A stretch of 64,000 nt of DNA from Nemania diffusa (GCA_038501195.1 JBBPUQ010000009.1:1302001-1366000), one strand, 5' to 3'. Counted from the stretch's first letter, positions 45,217 through 57,346 are shown. A program made the numbers and translations. The notes: generated by a model not told the origin, from the sequence alone.

Positions 45217-47292
45217 CTATTCGGCTCGATTTAAGTTTAATAATTGCTCGCTCTTATCTATCCTTGCAGATTTCTGGCCCGACACCTCGTCAATGTCTTT
45301 CGATTTTCTCTTTTTATTAGCCTTATTCAAGGCTGTCAATCGATCATGTTTAGCTCGTCGTAGCACAGCGCGGTCAAAGTCGATAATCATGATGCGGCGG
45401 CGCTCCCAATTCCAGAGTGTATTGGGCACGCGAAGATCACCGTGATCCACCCCTTCGTGGCGCACTGCCCGCCGCGAGCGTTTCAACTCTGCCTCCAGGT
45501 CCGGCACCTCTGTGTCCTTTGCCACCTCGCCGGCCCACGACATCAGCATCATGTGGACAATTTGGGCCCCGCCGGGAAGAACGTAGCTCCGAGGTTTAGG
45601 CAGATTGATGATCCCCAGGTATACCGGTACTATCTCGCCTTGAAGCCTATCGAGCCGCGAATAAACCAGGCTCTCGCGCTGTAAACGATTAAGATGGACT
45701 GACTGCGTCCCCTTGCCGACAAACGTGTAGCCATACTGCGCTAGTTCGACCTTGAAGAGTGCCCCTATTGCCCCAATCTTACCCTGGAGGCCGTATGGGT
45801 CTAGTGCAACGCAGTCTCGATACGGGTTCTGGCGCAGCCGTTCCTCAACTAAACGAGCAAATGTGTCAGCGCTGATGGGGTGTTTGGTCTGTTGAGTCCC
45901 GCTTGCGGCAGTACGATGCAAAGACACGTTGGGACAATTTTCATCAAGATCCCATTCTCTCTTGAGACCTAATAAGCAAGCCTGCGTACAATACTGCTTA
46001 GTAGGTGGAGAATCAGAGTTCGATGGTCTCTTTTGGTGATCTGGCGACACTGATCGTATGGAGGGGTTTGGAGCAGTGATATCTTTCTGCAATGTTAACG
46101 TTGATTGCGAGGAATCCGTGTTCTCAGTCTCGATATGTTCCACTGCTTCCTCGTAAGGCTCCGGCCAGCGGTTTAAGGTTTTCGAAATGTCTTGGAGCGC
46201 AGATCCTTGGAGAGGTTTGGATTCAAGGGCTAGGAGACAGAAGCTTGCCAGTTGAGCTACAGCGGTATGGGACTCTAGGATGTCAACCTCGTCCTCATCT
46301 GGCGCACAAAGGTGATAATATAATGTCCGCGGATCGTCATGTCTTATATGAAGGAAAATTAAGCTTGAGCCGGTGGCAGCGTACCCGTATTTAACTCCAC
46401 GATGAACCATATAATCGAACACGTGTGCTAAAGCTATAGCAACTTGTTCATCTGCATCATCTCTGTCGTTAAGTACATCATCGGCTTTAGTTTGATTCTC
46501 GTTAATCCGCCGAACAACCTCTATAAATAGCTTCTCTTTAACAAGAGCCGGCTTGAGATCATCAACTAGAAGGTTATAGGTTGCCTTGTAGTCATAAACG
46601 AAGGCCAAGTCCTCTTCACCTCCTAGGGACCTACGGAGGCCTAGTCCGTCAGGGTAAGTTCGCTCCTGGACTTCCTCATCGGATGCGACTTGTTGGCTCT
46701 GCTCTGAATCTCCTGTCTGGTCGATGTTGTTCGGCTGCTTCAATTCGCGGTTAACATTAGTTAATCGTAGCCTAAGCGTCTGGGATATAGCAGGATCAAC
46801 GTCGAATAGCTTCACAAATATCTGCAATACAGGTGATTCGATTGCAAAATTGTGGGGAATGATGGTATCAGTTTGGATGGTTAGGAAGGAAGTCAAAGAT
46901 GGATTGTTAGTAATAAATGTCGGAGGTAATAGTCTCTTGTCGCCGAAGGCCTTGTTGATCTTGTCGAAATAGCATTGCTGGAGGTTAACAAAGTCGTCCC
47001 AAGGGCGAAGCCGCATAGGGTAATGCCTACGATTAACTCTCGTGGCAAGTCCAGTAGTAGAAGTCATAGACTTGCCGGCCACTAGGAGAGCCTTGTAAAG
47101 GTACAAATGGCAGTCAGCTAAATACTCTACAAGAGTGGTATTGCGGTTGAGTTGCTTAAGTCTCTGGTTCTCACGCTTGAGTTGCTCAAGTTTCTGGTTC
47201 TCACGCTTGAGTTGCTCAAGTTTCTGGTTCTCACGCTTGAGTTGCTCAAGTTGCTGCTGGAGCAGCTCGATTGGTTGGGGCTGCTCAGACAT
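45217..47292 (-). CDS. orphan kinase-like protein with repeat-built coiled coil
   Basis: A single frame starting at the ATG at 47292 gives 691 aa; the frame stays open upstream but has no earlier ATG. Residues 10-50 are three near-perfect 10-residue units (LEQLKRENQK) encoded by a 30-bp tandem repeat (about 47158-47250), predicted coiled coil. A middle region of about 450 residues is unassigned, with a YGYAATGSSLIFLHIRHDDP segment. The C-terminal region has kinase-fold marks: GYTFVGKGTQSVHL near 526, a Glu-bearing LQRESLVYSRL, the catalytic-loop-like VDHGDLRVPNTL near 614 and IMIIDFDRAV as the metal-binding segment. The loop is HGD...N rather than HRD...N, as in aminoglycoside-phosphotransferase-like and some fungal orphan kinases. 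The tail is basic (NKANKKRKSK), a possible nuclear signal. Substrate and pathway are unknown. Confidence 0.8.
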   Translation of the reverse strand: MSEQPQPIELLQQQLEQLKRENQKLEQLKRENQKLEQLKRENQRLKQLNRNTTLVEYLADCHLYLYKALLVAGKSMTSTTGLATRVNRRHYPMRLRPWDDFVNLQQCYFDKINKAFGDKRLLPPTFITNNPSLTSFLTIQTDTIIPHNFAIESPVLQIFVKLFDVDPAISQTLRLRLTNVNRELKQPNNIDQTGDSEQSQQVASDEEVQERTYPDGLGLRRSLGGEEDLAFVYDYKATYNLLVDDLKPALVKEKLFIEVVRRINENQTKADDVLNDRDDADEQVAIALAHVFDYMVHRGVKYGYAATGSSLIFLHIRHDDPRTLYYHLCAPDEDEVDILESHTAVAQLASFCLLALESKPLQGSALQDISKTLNRWPEPYEEAVEHIETENTDSSQSTLTLQKDITAPNPSIRSVSPDHQKRPSNSDSPPTKQYCTQACLLGLKREWDLDENCPNVSLHRTAASGTQQTKHPISADTFARLVEERLRQNPYRDCVALDPYGLQGKIGAIGALFKVELAQYGYTFVGKGTQSVHLNRLQRESLVYSRLDRLQGEIVPVYLGIINLPKPRSYVLPGGAQIVHMMLMSWAGEVAKDTEVPDLEAELKRSRRAVRHEGVDHGDLRVPNTLWNWERRRIMIIDFDRAVLRRAKHDRLTALNKANKKRKSKDIDEVSGQKSARIDKSEQLLNLNRAE
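47158..47250. repeat. 30-bp tandem repeat inside the kinase-like gene
   Basis: Three near-identical 30-bp units (ctcaagtttctggttctcac-type on the plus strand) encode the LEQLKRENQK decapeptide. The unit length is a multiple of three, so copy-number change keeps the frame. Confidence 0.85.
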
Positions 47293-47920
47293 GGCGAGAA
47301 CTGGTAGGAGGTGTAGATTTCTACCAGTCAGAGGAGAACTGGAGAACTGCGTCTCGAGGTATCCCTTTGGGTGTTGAAAAGTGGAAAATCGGAACAATGT
47401 CTATTCCGATTGGCGTATTTGGCTGTTTAAGACATGTCATAAAAATAAAGCTCTACCCTCATTTTAGTACTACCTACGATATCGTGAGTTATAGGGACAT
47501 CATCACCAAACACCTTGTCCATTCCTACGCGTCCAAGAACTACATAGGTACTCCCGGATGCACCTTGGCTGAAACAACTTTGCTACCTAGTAGTAACTAC
47601 CTACTAGATAGGCAGGTGGGGTTTGTGATATCTTATCGAGAAAATTGGTGGGGCTGGAGTTGGGGCAGCTGCAAAGCTGTAGATCGCAGCTAGGTAATCT
47701 GTATACCAGGAGACGTCATCAGACTATCCTCGATATTATAATACCTACCTAAAACCACCTCTAGTCCTCTATAGCACAAGACAACGAAGCCTCGACCTAT
47801 CAATTGATCGATACGGTACACGACACGACACGACACGCCTTGCACGAGCCTCATAAATACATTGTAAATCCTCGAGGCCAACAATTAGCATAGCTCCGGT
47901 ACTAGCTGCTACCAACCAGG
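47293..47920. other. divergent promoter region
   Basis: Lies between two genes that point away from each other (kinase-like gene on minus, small gene on plus) and should hold both promoters. A short acgacacgacacgac run lies near 47820-47834. Confidence 0.5.
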
Positions 47921-48747
47921 ATGGGCGCAAAGGCCTCAAAGCCTGCGCAGACAGCATCGCGCAAATTCCCGACTAGGGCCCCTGGAAGTGCCGTACCGCC
48001 CCGGGGGCCAGGCGCCGCACATGCCGCACGGGCAGAGCCGAAGGGCGTCAAAGACGAGGGTAAGTGAGCCTTCGATTTCAGGCATACCCGCCATCATCAT
48101 CATCATCATCATGATTCTCGTAGAAAAGGGGAAAGAAGGTGGGCTCTCGGCGCAAAGCACCGGGATAGCCGTTAGAGATCAACAAACCCCTCTAATTGAT
48201 ACCCACCCCCCTAACCCCCTCCCCCGGGCATCGCTAGCGAAGATCGAGTGAAGCCCCGAGCTGACACCAGCCCACCACAGCAATCCGCGCCGACGGCCGC
48301 GACCCAGACCTCGACCTCGACGCGAGCGCGAGCCCCGCGTACTCGGCGCGCCTGCGGCAAATGGGCGTAGCGACGCCCTTCCCAACCCTCTCCCACTCCT
48401 CGACCGCCGCCGCCGCCGGGCCCTTCCCAGCCTCGCCACGCACCCAGCCCTCCTCTTCCTCCTCCCCGCCGCTCTACCCCCCGCCCTCGCAGAACCGCAC
48501 GCTCAACGCCCTGGAGGCGCGCCGCGCCCTCCAGGCGCGCGCGGACGCCGAATTCGAGGACCCGTCGCGGGGCCGCGAGTTCCTGGACGCCGGCACGCTG
48601 CGGCGCGCCCTGCTGCTGCATAGCCGCGGCGTCGCGGCGCGGGACATCGAGACGCGGCTGCGGCTTAAGGACGGTGTCGCGGCGCGCCTGGGGCCCCGCG
48701 GTGTGGCGGTTCCTGTGGATGTGCCGGCGGCGAACGATCAAACCTAG
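47921..48747 (+). CDS. small conserved fungal protein with helix-turn-helix-like C-terminus
   Basis: Exon 1 (47921-48059) begins MGAKASKPAQTASRKFPTRA, a possible N-myristoylation or mitochondrial lead. Exon 2 (48281-48747) continues AIRADGRDPDLDLD...SARLRQMGVATPFPT. The 221-nt intron (GTAAGT...CCACAG) is fixed by phase and by a stop at 48262 in the coding frame that excludes the nearer AGs. The product is 201 aa. After a Ser/Pro/Ala-rich middle come NRTLNALEARRALQARADAE and FLDAGTLRRALLLHSRG, DIETRLRLKDGVAARLGPRG, the conserved part, which looks like a helix-turn-helix of the kind seen in small fungal proteins with a mitochondrial or unknown role. Exon 2 is very GC-rich. Function is unproven. 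Confidence 0.75.
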
Positions 48748-49262
48748 GCTTGTTTACAAATACGAAGCTCCTGATGCAAGGGCATAAGTTAACTGCGCTG
48801 TTGAGTTGACAGTATCAAAAGAGGTGAGGATATCTGGGCGCATAAAAGGGGGAAGTCTCCGAAGTCATTATTTAGGCATGTATATATATGCGCAGTCTTG
48901 GAAGTAGGATGGAAATCGCTGCTCAGATTGTACGATCACTTGTATATTGTCCTGCGCCAGGGATCATGGACGCAAGCAAGCTGTGGAAATCCATCGCTTA
49001 TGCAGATGTTGTTGTCCCAAACTGTATCTACATAGTGGTACGCGTTTCAACTAAGGTCATACAATCGGTATGTCAAAGTATCATAATATCATGATAATTC
49101 ATCTATCCAATCCGTCGACTGTCAGATGTGCTTGACCCGTAAATGCCGCTGACTCCATCGCTATGAAGTCAATTTATTTTCATCGTTGCTTTCTCTCGAA
49201 GCTGACCCCTACCCTAGAGAGGCAACTTGAGCTGTCTCTCTACCTCGAACTAGAGTCTTCAT
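48748..49262. other. intergenic
   Basis: Between two convergent genes. No feature is seen beyond their 3' ends. Confidence 0.5.
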
Positions 49263-50492
49263 CTACCACGCGGCATGCCCGCCATCTATCCGCAAGTCGG
49301 CACCGGTCATGAACCGGCTAGCGTCACTGAGCAGGAACACGGCGGCGCCGCGGTAGTCCTCGGGCTTGCTAAGCTTATTCAGCATGTTCTGCTTCGGCCA
49401 CTCGGTCTCGCGCTCTGGGAACTCAATGAACAGCTTCTTCACCATCTCCGTCACGATGTACCCCGGCGAGATGGTGTTCACGCGGATCCCGTTGGCACCC
49501 CACTCCATCGCTAAGTTCCGCCCCAGCTGGATCACGGCTGCTTTCGAGGCGTTGTAGACTCTGTGATTCGGGTACAAGCGTCAATAGACATATTTTCTAT
49601 TCGTTTTGCCTCTTCGTGCCTTTCGTTGTGTTTTCGGGACGTTGGCGGGTCTTGAGGATGAACATATGTAGAAAAGGGGGTAGCAAGTAACTTACGGACA
49701 GATCAAGCCGCGGTTGGCGACTGTGCCGCTCATGCTGGCAATCAAGACGAGGCTACCAGGTGACTTGAGGCGGATCATCTGGCGAGCGACTTCTCGCGCC
49801 GTCATGAGCACGCCCGTCACATTGACGGCCAACATGCGATCGGCGTCCGCCGCCGTGTAATCTAGGGCAGTAGTCTCCTGCTGGATACCAGCAGCCGCAA
49901 TGAGGCCGTCCATGCGCCCATGCTTCTCAGCAATCTCCGATACGATTTCGTTGAGGTTTTTAACACCGGCCCGTACGTCAACCTGATGATAGAAAATTGC
50001 CGTCCCTAGCTCATCTCTCGCCCGCTTTGCTACTTTCTGGTAAGTCGAGTTTGCGGGTGGCTCTGGCTGTCGATCGAGCACGTGGACTGGTTAGACGTGT
50101 TAGAGGCTTGCGTGGGCTGTTCGTTCAAAAAGGTTAGTATATATGAAGGGATACGAACCTATAGCACCAGCTTCTAGAAGTGCTTCTGCTTGTACAACAC
50201 CAAGTCCTTGAGCTCCACCGGAAACTATAATTACTTTGCCTTTCAGACTAAATTCAGGCAATAACCCCCTAGCGGGAGACTCGGGCGTCTGTGTGATGTC
50301 AGGTTTGGATGATGAGGAGGATTGTGATGACATATATCGTGCCGAGCTGTTCTTTGTATACGGTGCCCTTAAGGACACCACCCCGGCTGCTCGGAGAGTG
50401 ATGGCGCCTCCTGAGACCACTCTAGGTGTGGTTCTGATCAGCTTCCCGAAAGAGGGCGTAGCTCGAGCAACCCGGGGCAGAAGTGTCGTCAT
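49263..50492 (-). CDS. short-chain dehydrogenase/reductase (sorbose/mannitol dehydrogenase type)
   Basis: Exons 50159-50492, 49696-50086 and 49263-49560 join in phase, giving 340 aa. The introns are 72 and 135 nt; the first uses GTTCGT...AACCAG. Residues 1-55 are basic and Ser/Thr-rich (MTTLLPRVARATPSFGKLIR), likely a mitochondrial targeting lead. The Rossmann fold follows: VIIVSGGAQGLGVVQAEALL (TGxxxGxG-like, 88-98), an acidic VHVLDRQ strand end, DGLIAAAGIQ (NAG-like), SLVLIASMSGTVANRGL with the catalytic Ser, VYNASKAAVIQLGRN with the YxxxK pair (Tyr 244, Lys 248), and NTISPGYIVTEM. The C-terminus (RFMTGADLRIDGGHAAW) is typical of classical SDRs acting on sugars or polyols. The exact substrate is not readable. 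Confidence 0.9.
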
Positions 50493-52113
50493 CGTGGCCC
50501 GTAAACTGTAAGATGGCTCTTAAGTGCTTCTCTAGTAAGATGCAAGACCGTACCGCCTCAGATGACAAAGAGAAGACCGATAGAAAACCCTAATCAGTGA
50601 AGAATTGCTTGGAAATGATAGAGCCGTGGCAACCTTGGACTCTTCTTTTATACTTCCCGCCACGTCTAGTTAAGGGGCACAGGGGTGGACAAGAAAGGGG
50701 CAAGGTTGTGAGAAAGTGCTAAGGACGGCTAGGTTTGCTGGGCATAGGTACGTGAAGGACTGATCCATTCCTGTCATGCGTATAGATAGCGGATACTTGG
50801 CTGAGGAACGTAGTATATTTCTAGACAGCCGAGCCTGCACAGCGTCATACGGTATAGAGTTAGACTTGCCTAGTTTACCCACCCTTTGTCCCGTAAGGGG
50901 AGCCTCAGGGTGTGTCTTGTGCCGATGTGGCCCGTCACATTTCTCGTGCGAGCTCGTGGGCAAGGAAGCACAAAGCTGCGACGGGGCAAGTGGTAGAAGG
51001 TTCGGCGTTCTGATCTATCCAGATCCACAATTCACTCACTACCTGCTGCCTAGTTGAGGGTAAGGCTTTGACGAGGGGACCGGTGAAGGAGGCCTCTTGA
51101 GACGAGAATAGTCTTGGGTAGGACGTGAATGTATGTAGCCGTGAGGTTGAGAGGCTTGAGGTTGTGCCACCAAGGTCAAGATGGAGGTGGGGTCCTCTGT
51201 AAGTAGGCTGGGTGATTAACCTACCATTAGAGTCCCGTCAACGGGAGAGCCGTTTTCGTAGTGGAACTCGAAGGTCGGATTGCCTGATTAGGGAATCCCA
51301 AATGGCCGGAAGGCGGGGAGAACAGTCTAGGCCATCGAGATGTAGACTTGGACTTCCTTATTCTTACAAACAAGTGGAAGCCTTTTACCATCTGCCTCAG
51401 TACCTATGTAGCAAGTACATATCTATGATAAGATGTAGCGTTTACTTGTTGAAGGCGAGGGCATAACATGCGTATTATGACATGTCGCACTGCCCAGTCC
51501 TGGGCCGATTCTCACCGGCCTATCTGTATAAGTCGGCAAAACACGGGCTCGTCAAGCCATTTTGCCATTGCGAGCATAAGACACTCACTGCTTCGTGTTG
51601 CGGCTTTTCGTGTATCGCGGCAGTGAAATGTCAAGCAGACATTAGTTAGTCTTTTAAGGTTGTATGACAAGCGAGAATGCTACCCTGCACTGCAGGACGC
51701 ATGCAGCCGCGAGGACCTTGACGAGCAATCTAGGTCCCGTTTAACTTAAGCACTGGGAACCTGATGCAACGACGACTGCATGTGTTCCTGATTCGACAGT
51801 CTGATCATCCATACAGCTCTACTATAAACGAGATAAATGCACCGATTGCAGTTTTAGCGTACTTGTACTCGGATTGCTCTACCTACATGCTGTATCTTGG
51901 GACTATATAATCCGGTATACCTTATGTACCTTCTACGCCTGCATATTCTGTACATGTACCTACTCCGCTGCCCAGTCCGACTAAGTGATTCCCCGGACGG
52001 TATTTATATAAGCTCTCCTCCCCCGCATAGTCCACGTGTGGGGACGGAATTTGATTACCGGGAGTAAACCCAATCCGGCACTTCCTTGCCTGATCTAGGT
52101 AACTAGATTTGTA
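50493..52113. other. intergenic, no gene seen
   Basis: Promoter side of the SDR gene, then a stretch with short broken frames on both strands. Frames at 50776-51057 (+) and 51212-51466 (+) have no family features. Confidence 0.5.
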
Positions 52114-52302
52114 TCCCTTTAAGGGCCGCTTCGGCACAGCGACTTAAATAGTGGAATAACGGGGCCGCTCGCAGGCATGTTTACACCCAATAAAACTATT
52201 ATCCGAGCATTGTTTTATCCTCTTATTGGGTGTATGCATCTGTGTGAGCGGCCCCATTATTCCACTTTTTAAGTCGCTGTGCCGAAGCGGCCCCTAAAGG
52301 GA
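52114..52302. mobile_element. fold-back MITE, copy 2 (189 bp)
   Basis: Terminal inverted repeats of about 57 bp with three mismatches start TCCCTTTAAGGGCCGC; TA flanks both ends (52112-52113 and 52303-52304). The interior ACACCCAATAAAAC is itself mirrored by an inverted copy, so the element folds almost completely. It shares the aaatagtggaataacgggg core and the interior with the copy at 43.9 kb, but the outer arms differ, marking a divergent member of the same family. Confidence 0.9.
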
Positions 52303-52304
52303 TA

Positions 52305-53708
52305 GGAAGCAACCCGACAGGAACATCGCACAGCTGCGTGTACACTAGACTAGTCTAGGTATTATACGACCAATGAACAATACAATCAGCTAGGGAACTT
52401 GGTATTTGCTTTCTGAAGTTGGCATCTTCCTTGTTATTTAGTTAGGAATACTAGTAACTAGCTTATAATTTTCTTGTTTTTCAATATCATTAGCAAATAT
52501 TTCCAACTTCTATGAATAATCACGCAGTTATAGCTTTAGCTACCCAATGCTCTAGTTGCTTAAACTTGGCTAAAAGAAAATCTGCGATTTAGCCCCCAAC
52601 TGAGCTAGATTTATATAGATAAGGGAACTACTGCCTATTAAACAACCGAGGCGGTATTGTATAAGTGAATGGCGAAAGTTGTGCGTGAAGTATAAGGATG
52701 AAAAAAACATGAGTTATCATAACTTTTAAGCAGATGTGGTCGATATCACATATCTTATGATGCGGGGTGCTATATTACTTATCTAGATAGTGCTGAAACA
52801 GCAGCCAAGCAGATGCTGAGGCTTGGCACTTAAAGAAATCGATATAAATAAAATAAGGATAAGTATGAGGACCGGCCGAGGTACGACGGCGGATGGTTCG
52901 GGATTTCCCCGCAAAGTTTAACTATGGGGTTAAAGCCCGCCGAGATCCGATACAGGAGAAGGGCCTTTTGCCATTGCAAGGTTCGGTTTATCTACTCCAC
53001 GACGCATGGCACTTGAACATGTCTATGTATGCATGCAGTTGAACATAAATATCAGAACTACCTATTTGGTTCCATTGCGAATAAAAGTCTGGTACTCTGG
53101 GATTGAACCGCGTTCACCTTGCACGTGTGGCCCATTCACGTCGTCGGTACGTAATTCAGTCTCCGGGATGGGCTGTGAGCTATATACGATATGTCCAAAT
53201 GGGGTGGTGCATGATACATGGAAGCCCGTGACATGAGCGGAATAACCTCCTAGTGTAGTGCGGTAAGACCCGCGATCCTTACCGAGGGACGAATAGCTGG
53301 CGATGGACTCACAGGACTTGCTTTATTCAGAAAGCCGTGCTTAGCGATATGGGGGTAACAGTAAACCGTATCATGATTTCCTCGTGCTTCGTTGCTATCT
53401 AATCCTTGAACACATGTGAAGTGGGGACCTCGACCTATGTATGTGGCTTGTTGTCTAAGCATATTCGTGACTGAAACTTCGCTATGCAAGACACCATAAT
53501 GGTAAAGACAGATAGACCCAAAAGGGATGCAGCGAGATATAAATGGAACTTATCCATACACCGAAACTTCTCCTTGTTGACCTCTCATCGGTACCTATAA
53601 CTTGCCTGTTCGACTATGCTACCAGGTTCCTCTCCAAGCTGCCGGCCGTCATAGGCATATTGATCGCGTGCTCCGCTCGCTTGCATTGACATGCAATCGC
53701 CAAGGCGA
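52305..53708. other. intergenic, no gene seen
   Basis: AT-rich first half. Frames at 53006-53236 (+) and 53250-53489 (-) have no family features. Confidence 0.5.
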
Positions 53709-55298
53709 CTAGCCCCTCCAGGTGACCGTCTTTATCCTCAAGTACTCCTCCAGCCCAGCGGACGCATTGAATCTTCCATAGCCGCTGGCCTTGGCACCCC
53801 CGTGGGGTAGGGCCGCCTCGTCGTGCACCGACATGTTGTTGATGTGCACCGCCCCTGTCTCGATGTTCTTGGCGAACCGGAACCCGGTCCTCAAGTCCTC
53901 GGTGAACACGGCCGACGCGAGCCCGTACTCGGTGTCGTTGGCGATGCGCAGCGCCTCCGCCTCGCTGTCGACCTCCAGCAGGCTCACCGACGTGCCGAAC
54001 GACTCCTGCTTGTAGATGTCCATGTCCGGCGTGACCCGGGCGATGACGATGGGCCGCATTCGTGTGTTCGACGACTCCTCGGCGTTAATGTCGCCGTTTA
54101 GTATGGACGCACCCTTGCCCACCGCATCCTGCACTAGCGTCTTGTTCTTCGCAACGGCCTGGGGGTTGATGTGCACGAGCGCGTCGGGCCACATCTTCTT
54201 TACCGCGTCTTGCAGCTTTCCCTGGAACGCCTCGCTGACTTTCTTGTGGACGATGATCCGCTCCGTGCTCATGCAGACCTGGCCGGAATTGACAAATGCG
54301 CCTCTTGAGCAACACTCCGCGGCGAGGTCTAGGTTCGCATCCTCCCAGACGATGGCTGGGGCCTTGCCACCAAGTTCCAAGACGATGGGTTTGAGATATT
54401 GACCAGCTAACCTACCAACTACATAAAAACAAAAAGCTAGAGTAAGTATACCGCTCTTATCTCAACATCGACAAAATTGAAGGCACTCGACGGATGCATG
54501 ATGACTTACTGATCCTTCCGACGGCCGTGCTTCCAGTGAAGTTGATCTTTTTAACGTGTGGGTTGGCAATGAGTGCCTCGGTCACAGCCGGCGCATTAGC
54601 TGGATTCGTCGATATGAAGTTGAGCACGCCCTTGGGCAGGCCTGCTTCGTTGAAGATGGAAACGATGCTATGCATGACGCGAGGCGCGAATTCCGTCCCC
54701 TTCAGCACCACGGTGCACCCCGCCGCAATGGGGTACAAGAGGGCACGGGTACCCAAGATGTACGGCGCATTCCTGTCTCGTCAGTTCCATCGAAGTATAG
54801 GATGCAATTAACGACCAGGGCAGGTAGGTGGGTGAAACAGCAGGGCACCTACCACGGCGCAATCGCCAGCACAACCCCGAACGGCTCGCGCCACAGCATG
54901 GCCGACGTGTCCGGGTCGGCGGGAGTGGGCACGGCGCCGGCGAGCGTGGAGACGCGCCCGGCGGCGTCCTTGATCATGTCGACGGCGACGTCGAGGTTGA
55001 ACTCGGCCCAGCCGCTCGGCTGGCCGATCTCGGCGACCAGGTAGCGCACCAGCTCGGGCCGCTTCTGGTCCATGAGCGCCGCTGCCCGCAGCAGGATGTC
55101 TCTGCGCGCGCTGGGCGCTATGTCGCGCCATGCCGCGGCGGCGGCGGCTGCTGCTGCGACGGCGGCGTCGGCCTCCGGGACGGTCGCGACGCCGCACAGG
55201 TGCACGACCTCGCCGGTCGCGGGTGACGTCACCTCGAACGTGTCCTTCGCAAAACGGTCCTCGCCATTGATGATGAAGGGGACGGTGTGGAGCGCCAT
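53709..55298 (-). CDS. aldehyde dehydrogenase (salicylaldehyde/vanillin dehydrogenase-like)
   Basis: Exons 54853-55298, 54510-54772 and 53709-54418, with introns of 80 and 91 nt, give 472 aa in continuous phase. The N-terminus is the usual PFIINGEDRFAKDTFEVTSP. Cofactor-binding and catalytic blocks are intact: EPFGVVLAIAPWNAP across intron 1, VVLKGTEFAPRVM (where most family members have KxSE), INFTGSTAVGRI, LELGGKAPAIVWEDA with the general-base Glu near 251, and NSGQVCMSTERI with the nucleophile Cys 285. The C-terminal ESFGTSVSLLEVDSEAEALR, EYGLASAVFTEDL and PHGGAKASGYGR complete the fold. The family oxidises aromatic or aliphatic aldehydes to acids with NAD(P). Grouping with salicylaldehyde dehydrogenases is by general likeness. 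No catabolic partners lie nearby except the SDR 3 kb away. Confidence 0.93.
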
Positions 55299-57346
55299 CT
55301 TTTTTTGTTCCCGTGACTGGTTGACTTGTGTAAGGCAAACTAGGCGGGAGGACGCAACTCAGCACGGTGTAATTGAGGTAGACGGTGTAGACAGTGCAGG
55401 GCGTCGCTAGTGAGGGGTTGCGGGAAGTAAACACACTACGTGATGATTAACCGGTCTAGATAGATGGTCTAACGCCGTTCTTAAAAGTAATCCCCTTTCA
55501 TCTATAGGCTAGTGCTACCGGCGCGGCGAAGGTCGTGCTCTCTACCTAGGCAATTTTTCCGCGATGAAACTGTGGAGAAAGTATCATAGTACTACATACG
55601 TATATACATAGTATTATGTTACGGTCTAAATACCTAGGTCAAAGAGGTGCTGCGTCCCGTCCACTGCCGGCCCACCACCGTTGCTGACGCTCGTGCTAAT
55701 TGCCGGATAAGAGTCCCGGCAAAGTTGGGGGAATTTGATATTTCTAAGATAAGAATCATCTATGGAGGTTCGCCCAGCATTCTAGCGCGGCCGGTGCTTT
55801 GATGATTAATGAGGCACCTTCACATAATACAAGTAGTAAGCCAGTCCCTGGTCGCCTGCGCTGTGCAAAAATATGTAATCTTTACGAAGCATCACCCCGA
55901 TTATTAAACTCAACTTGCATAATCATATAGTTCATCAGATAATCATTACTTCAGCATGTAATATTCATACGCATACTTACCATTCCGAGGAGAGACAGGA
56001 TACGTGATATACCGCAATGAGGATGCCAAGGTAATAGACGACACTTGTTTATAATGGAACGCAACCTACATAGATATTTGTGATACGATATCTCCAAATC
56101 GTATCCTCTCTTGCTGATTCCGAAATATTCGTACAAATCTACGATGAGTCTACACGTGGAATTAATGCGAGTTTGCTCTAGGGTACCTATCGCAATTCTT
56201 ACTTCTCTCCTTCTAATCAAGCACACACCTCTGCAAAGTGTTTGGCCATGGATCAACCTTCAAGGTGCGAATGAGTTTCAAGTTGACGAAGCTAATTATA
56301 TCTGTAAGGGCGGGTTATGAACAGCAGACATCAGGCTACACCTACTTGAAAGGCGGGCTAGGAGAACAGCTGGGATTGGAGCTAAGAACTTAATCGCGCT
56401 TCTTCTAATTAAAAAAATTCCCAGATAAATTCTAGACCACTATATAGGTATGTGTAGTGTCGCCTATCTCCCTATGTACGGCTACACCAGCAAACCCTAT
56501 CAGGATGCTCTATTCACTCTTTTTAAGTGGCGTGTTCTGTTTTCTTAGGTGAACCTGCTTGTTCATTTAGAGCGAGGTATAGGTGTATATGCGTGAGCAA
56601 CAGGGAATAACTATCCTGAACTATACAATAGTGTTCTATGGATTATATATATATTTGATCATATAAGGACGCATCTTCACTAAGTAAGACAGAAAATAGT
56701 TGTAGTTGTTACTATTATGAAAATCTTTTGTCGCTATAAAGGGGGAAACTCATATACTGTTGTATCAGACTGAGCTAGTTGCCGGGCGAAAACCACTCGA
56801 ATAAAGTGGAACTTGATATAGATTAGTTTTGAAATAAGAGAGGCTAGCCTAGGCTTTATTATTTCCCCTTAATTATGCTAAACATATCTGTGAACAAACC
56901 GAATGCGCACCGGATGTTCAACGGTCGGATAATACTGGTATAACCACACTACATGCCAACAATATCACTACCACTACTACTACCATGGTACTAGCCTTCA
57001 CCCATTCCAAAAATCGACATAGGCAAGCTAACTCTTGTTTTCGAACCGGAAAACCTCAATTCTAGTGCATAAGCAAGTGTAACGGCGGAAAGCACAATGC
57101 GTGGTGAAATCATATCAAGTTAAGGAAATAAAATCGATCTAATAATAAAGGAACTAATTCAATGACTGTTCAGCGGGATAATATCCAGTCCAGTCCCTCC
57201 TCATCTAGATCCAAACAATCGGATGTACACCGAATTCTAAATGAGTGATCTACTATCCCCCCCCCGCCCCTTTCCCCCCTCCACATACACAAGACCAAAG
57301 TCGATTTAGTTCAAGTTTGCTAACATTTTCGATAATCCGGAGCCTA
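55299..57346. other. intergenic, no gene seen
   Basis: Promoter side of the aldehyde dehydrogenase gene, then AT-rich sequence with short frames. A C-rich run lies at about 57257-57282. The minus frame at 55951-56256 starts with ATG but shows no family features. Confidence 0.5.
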
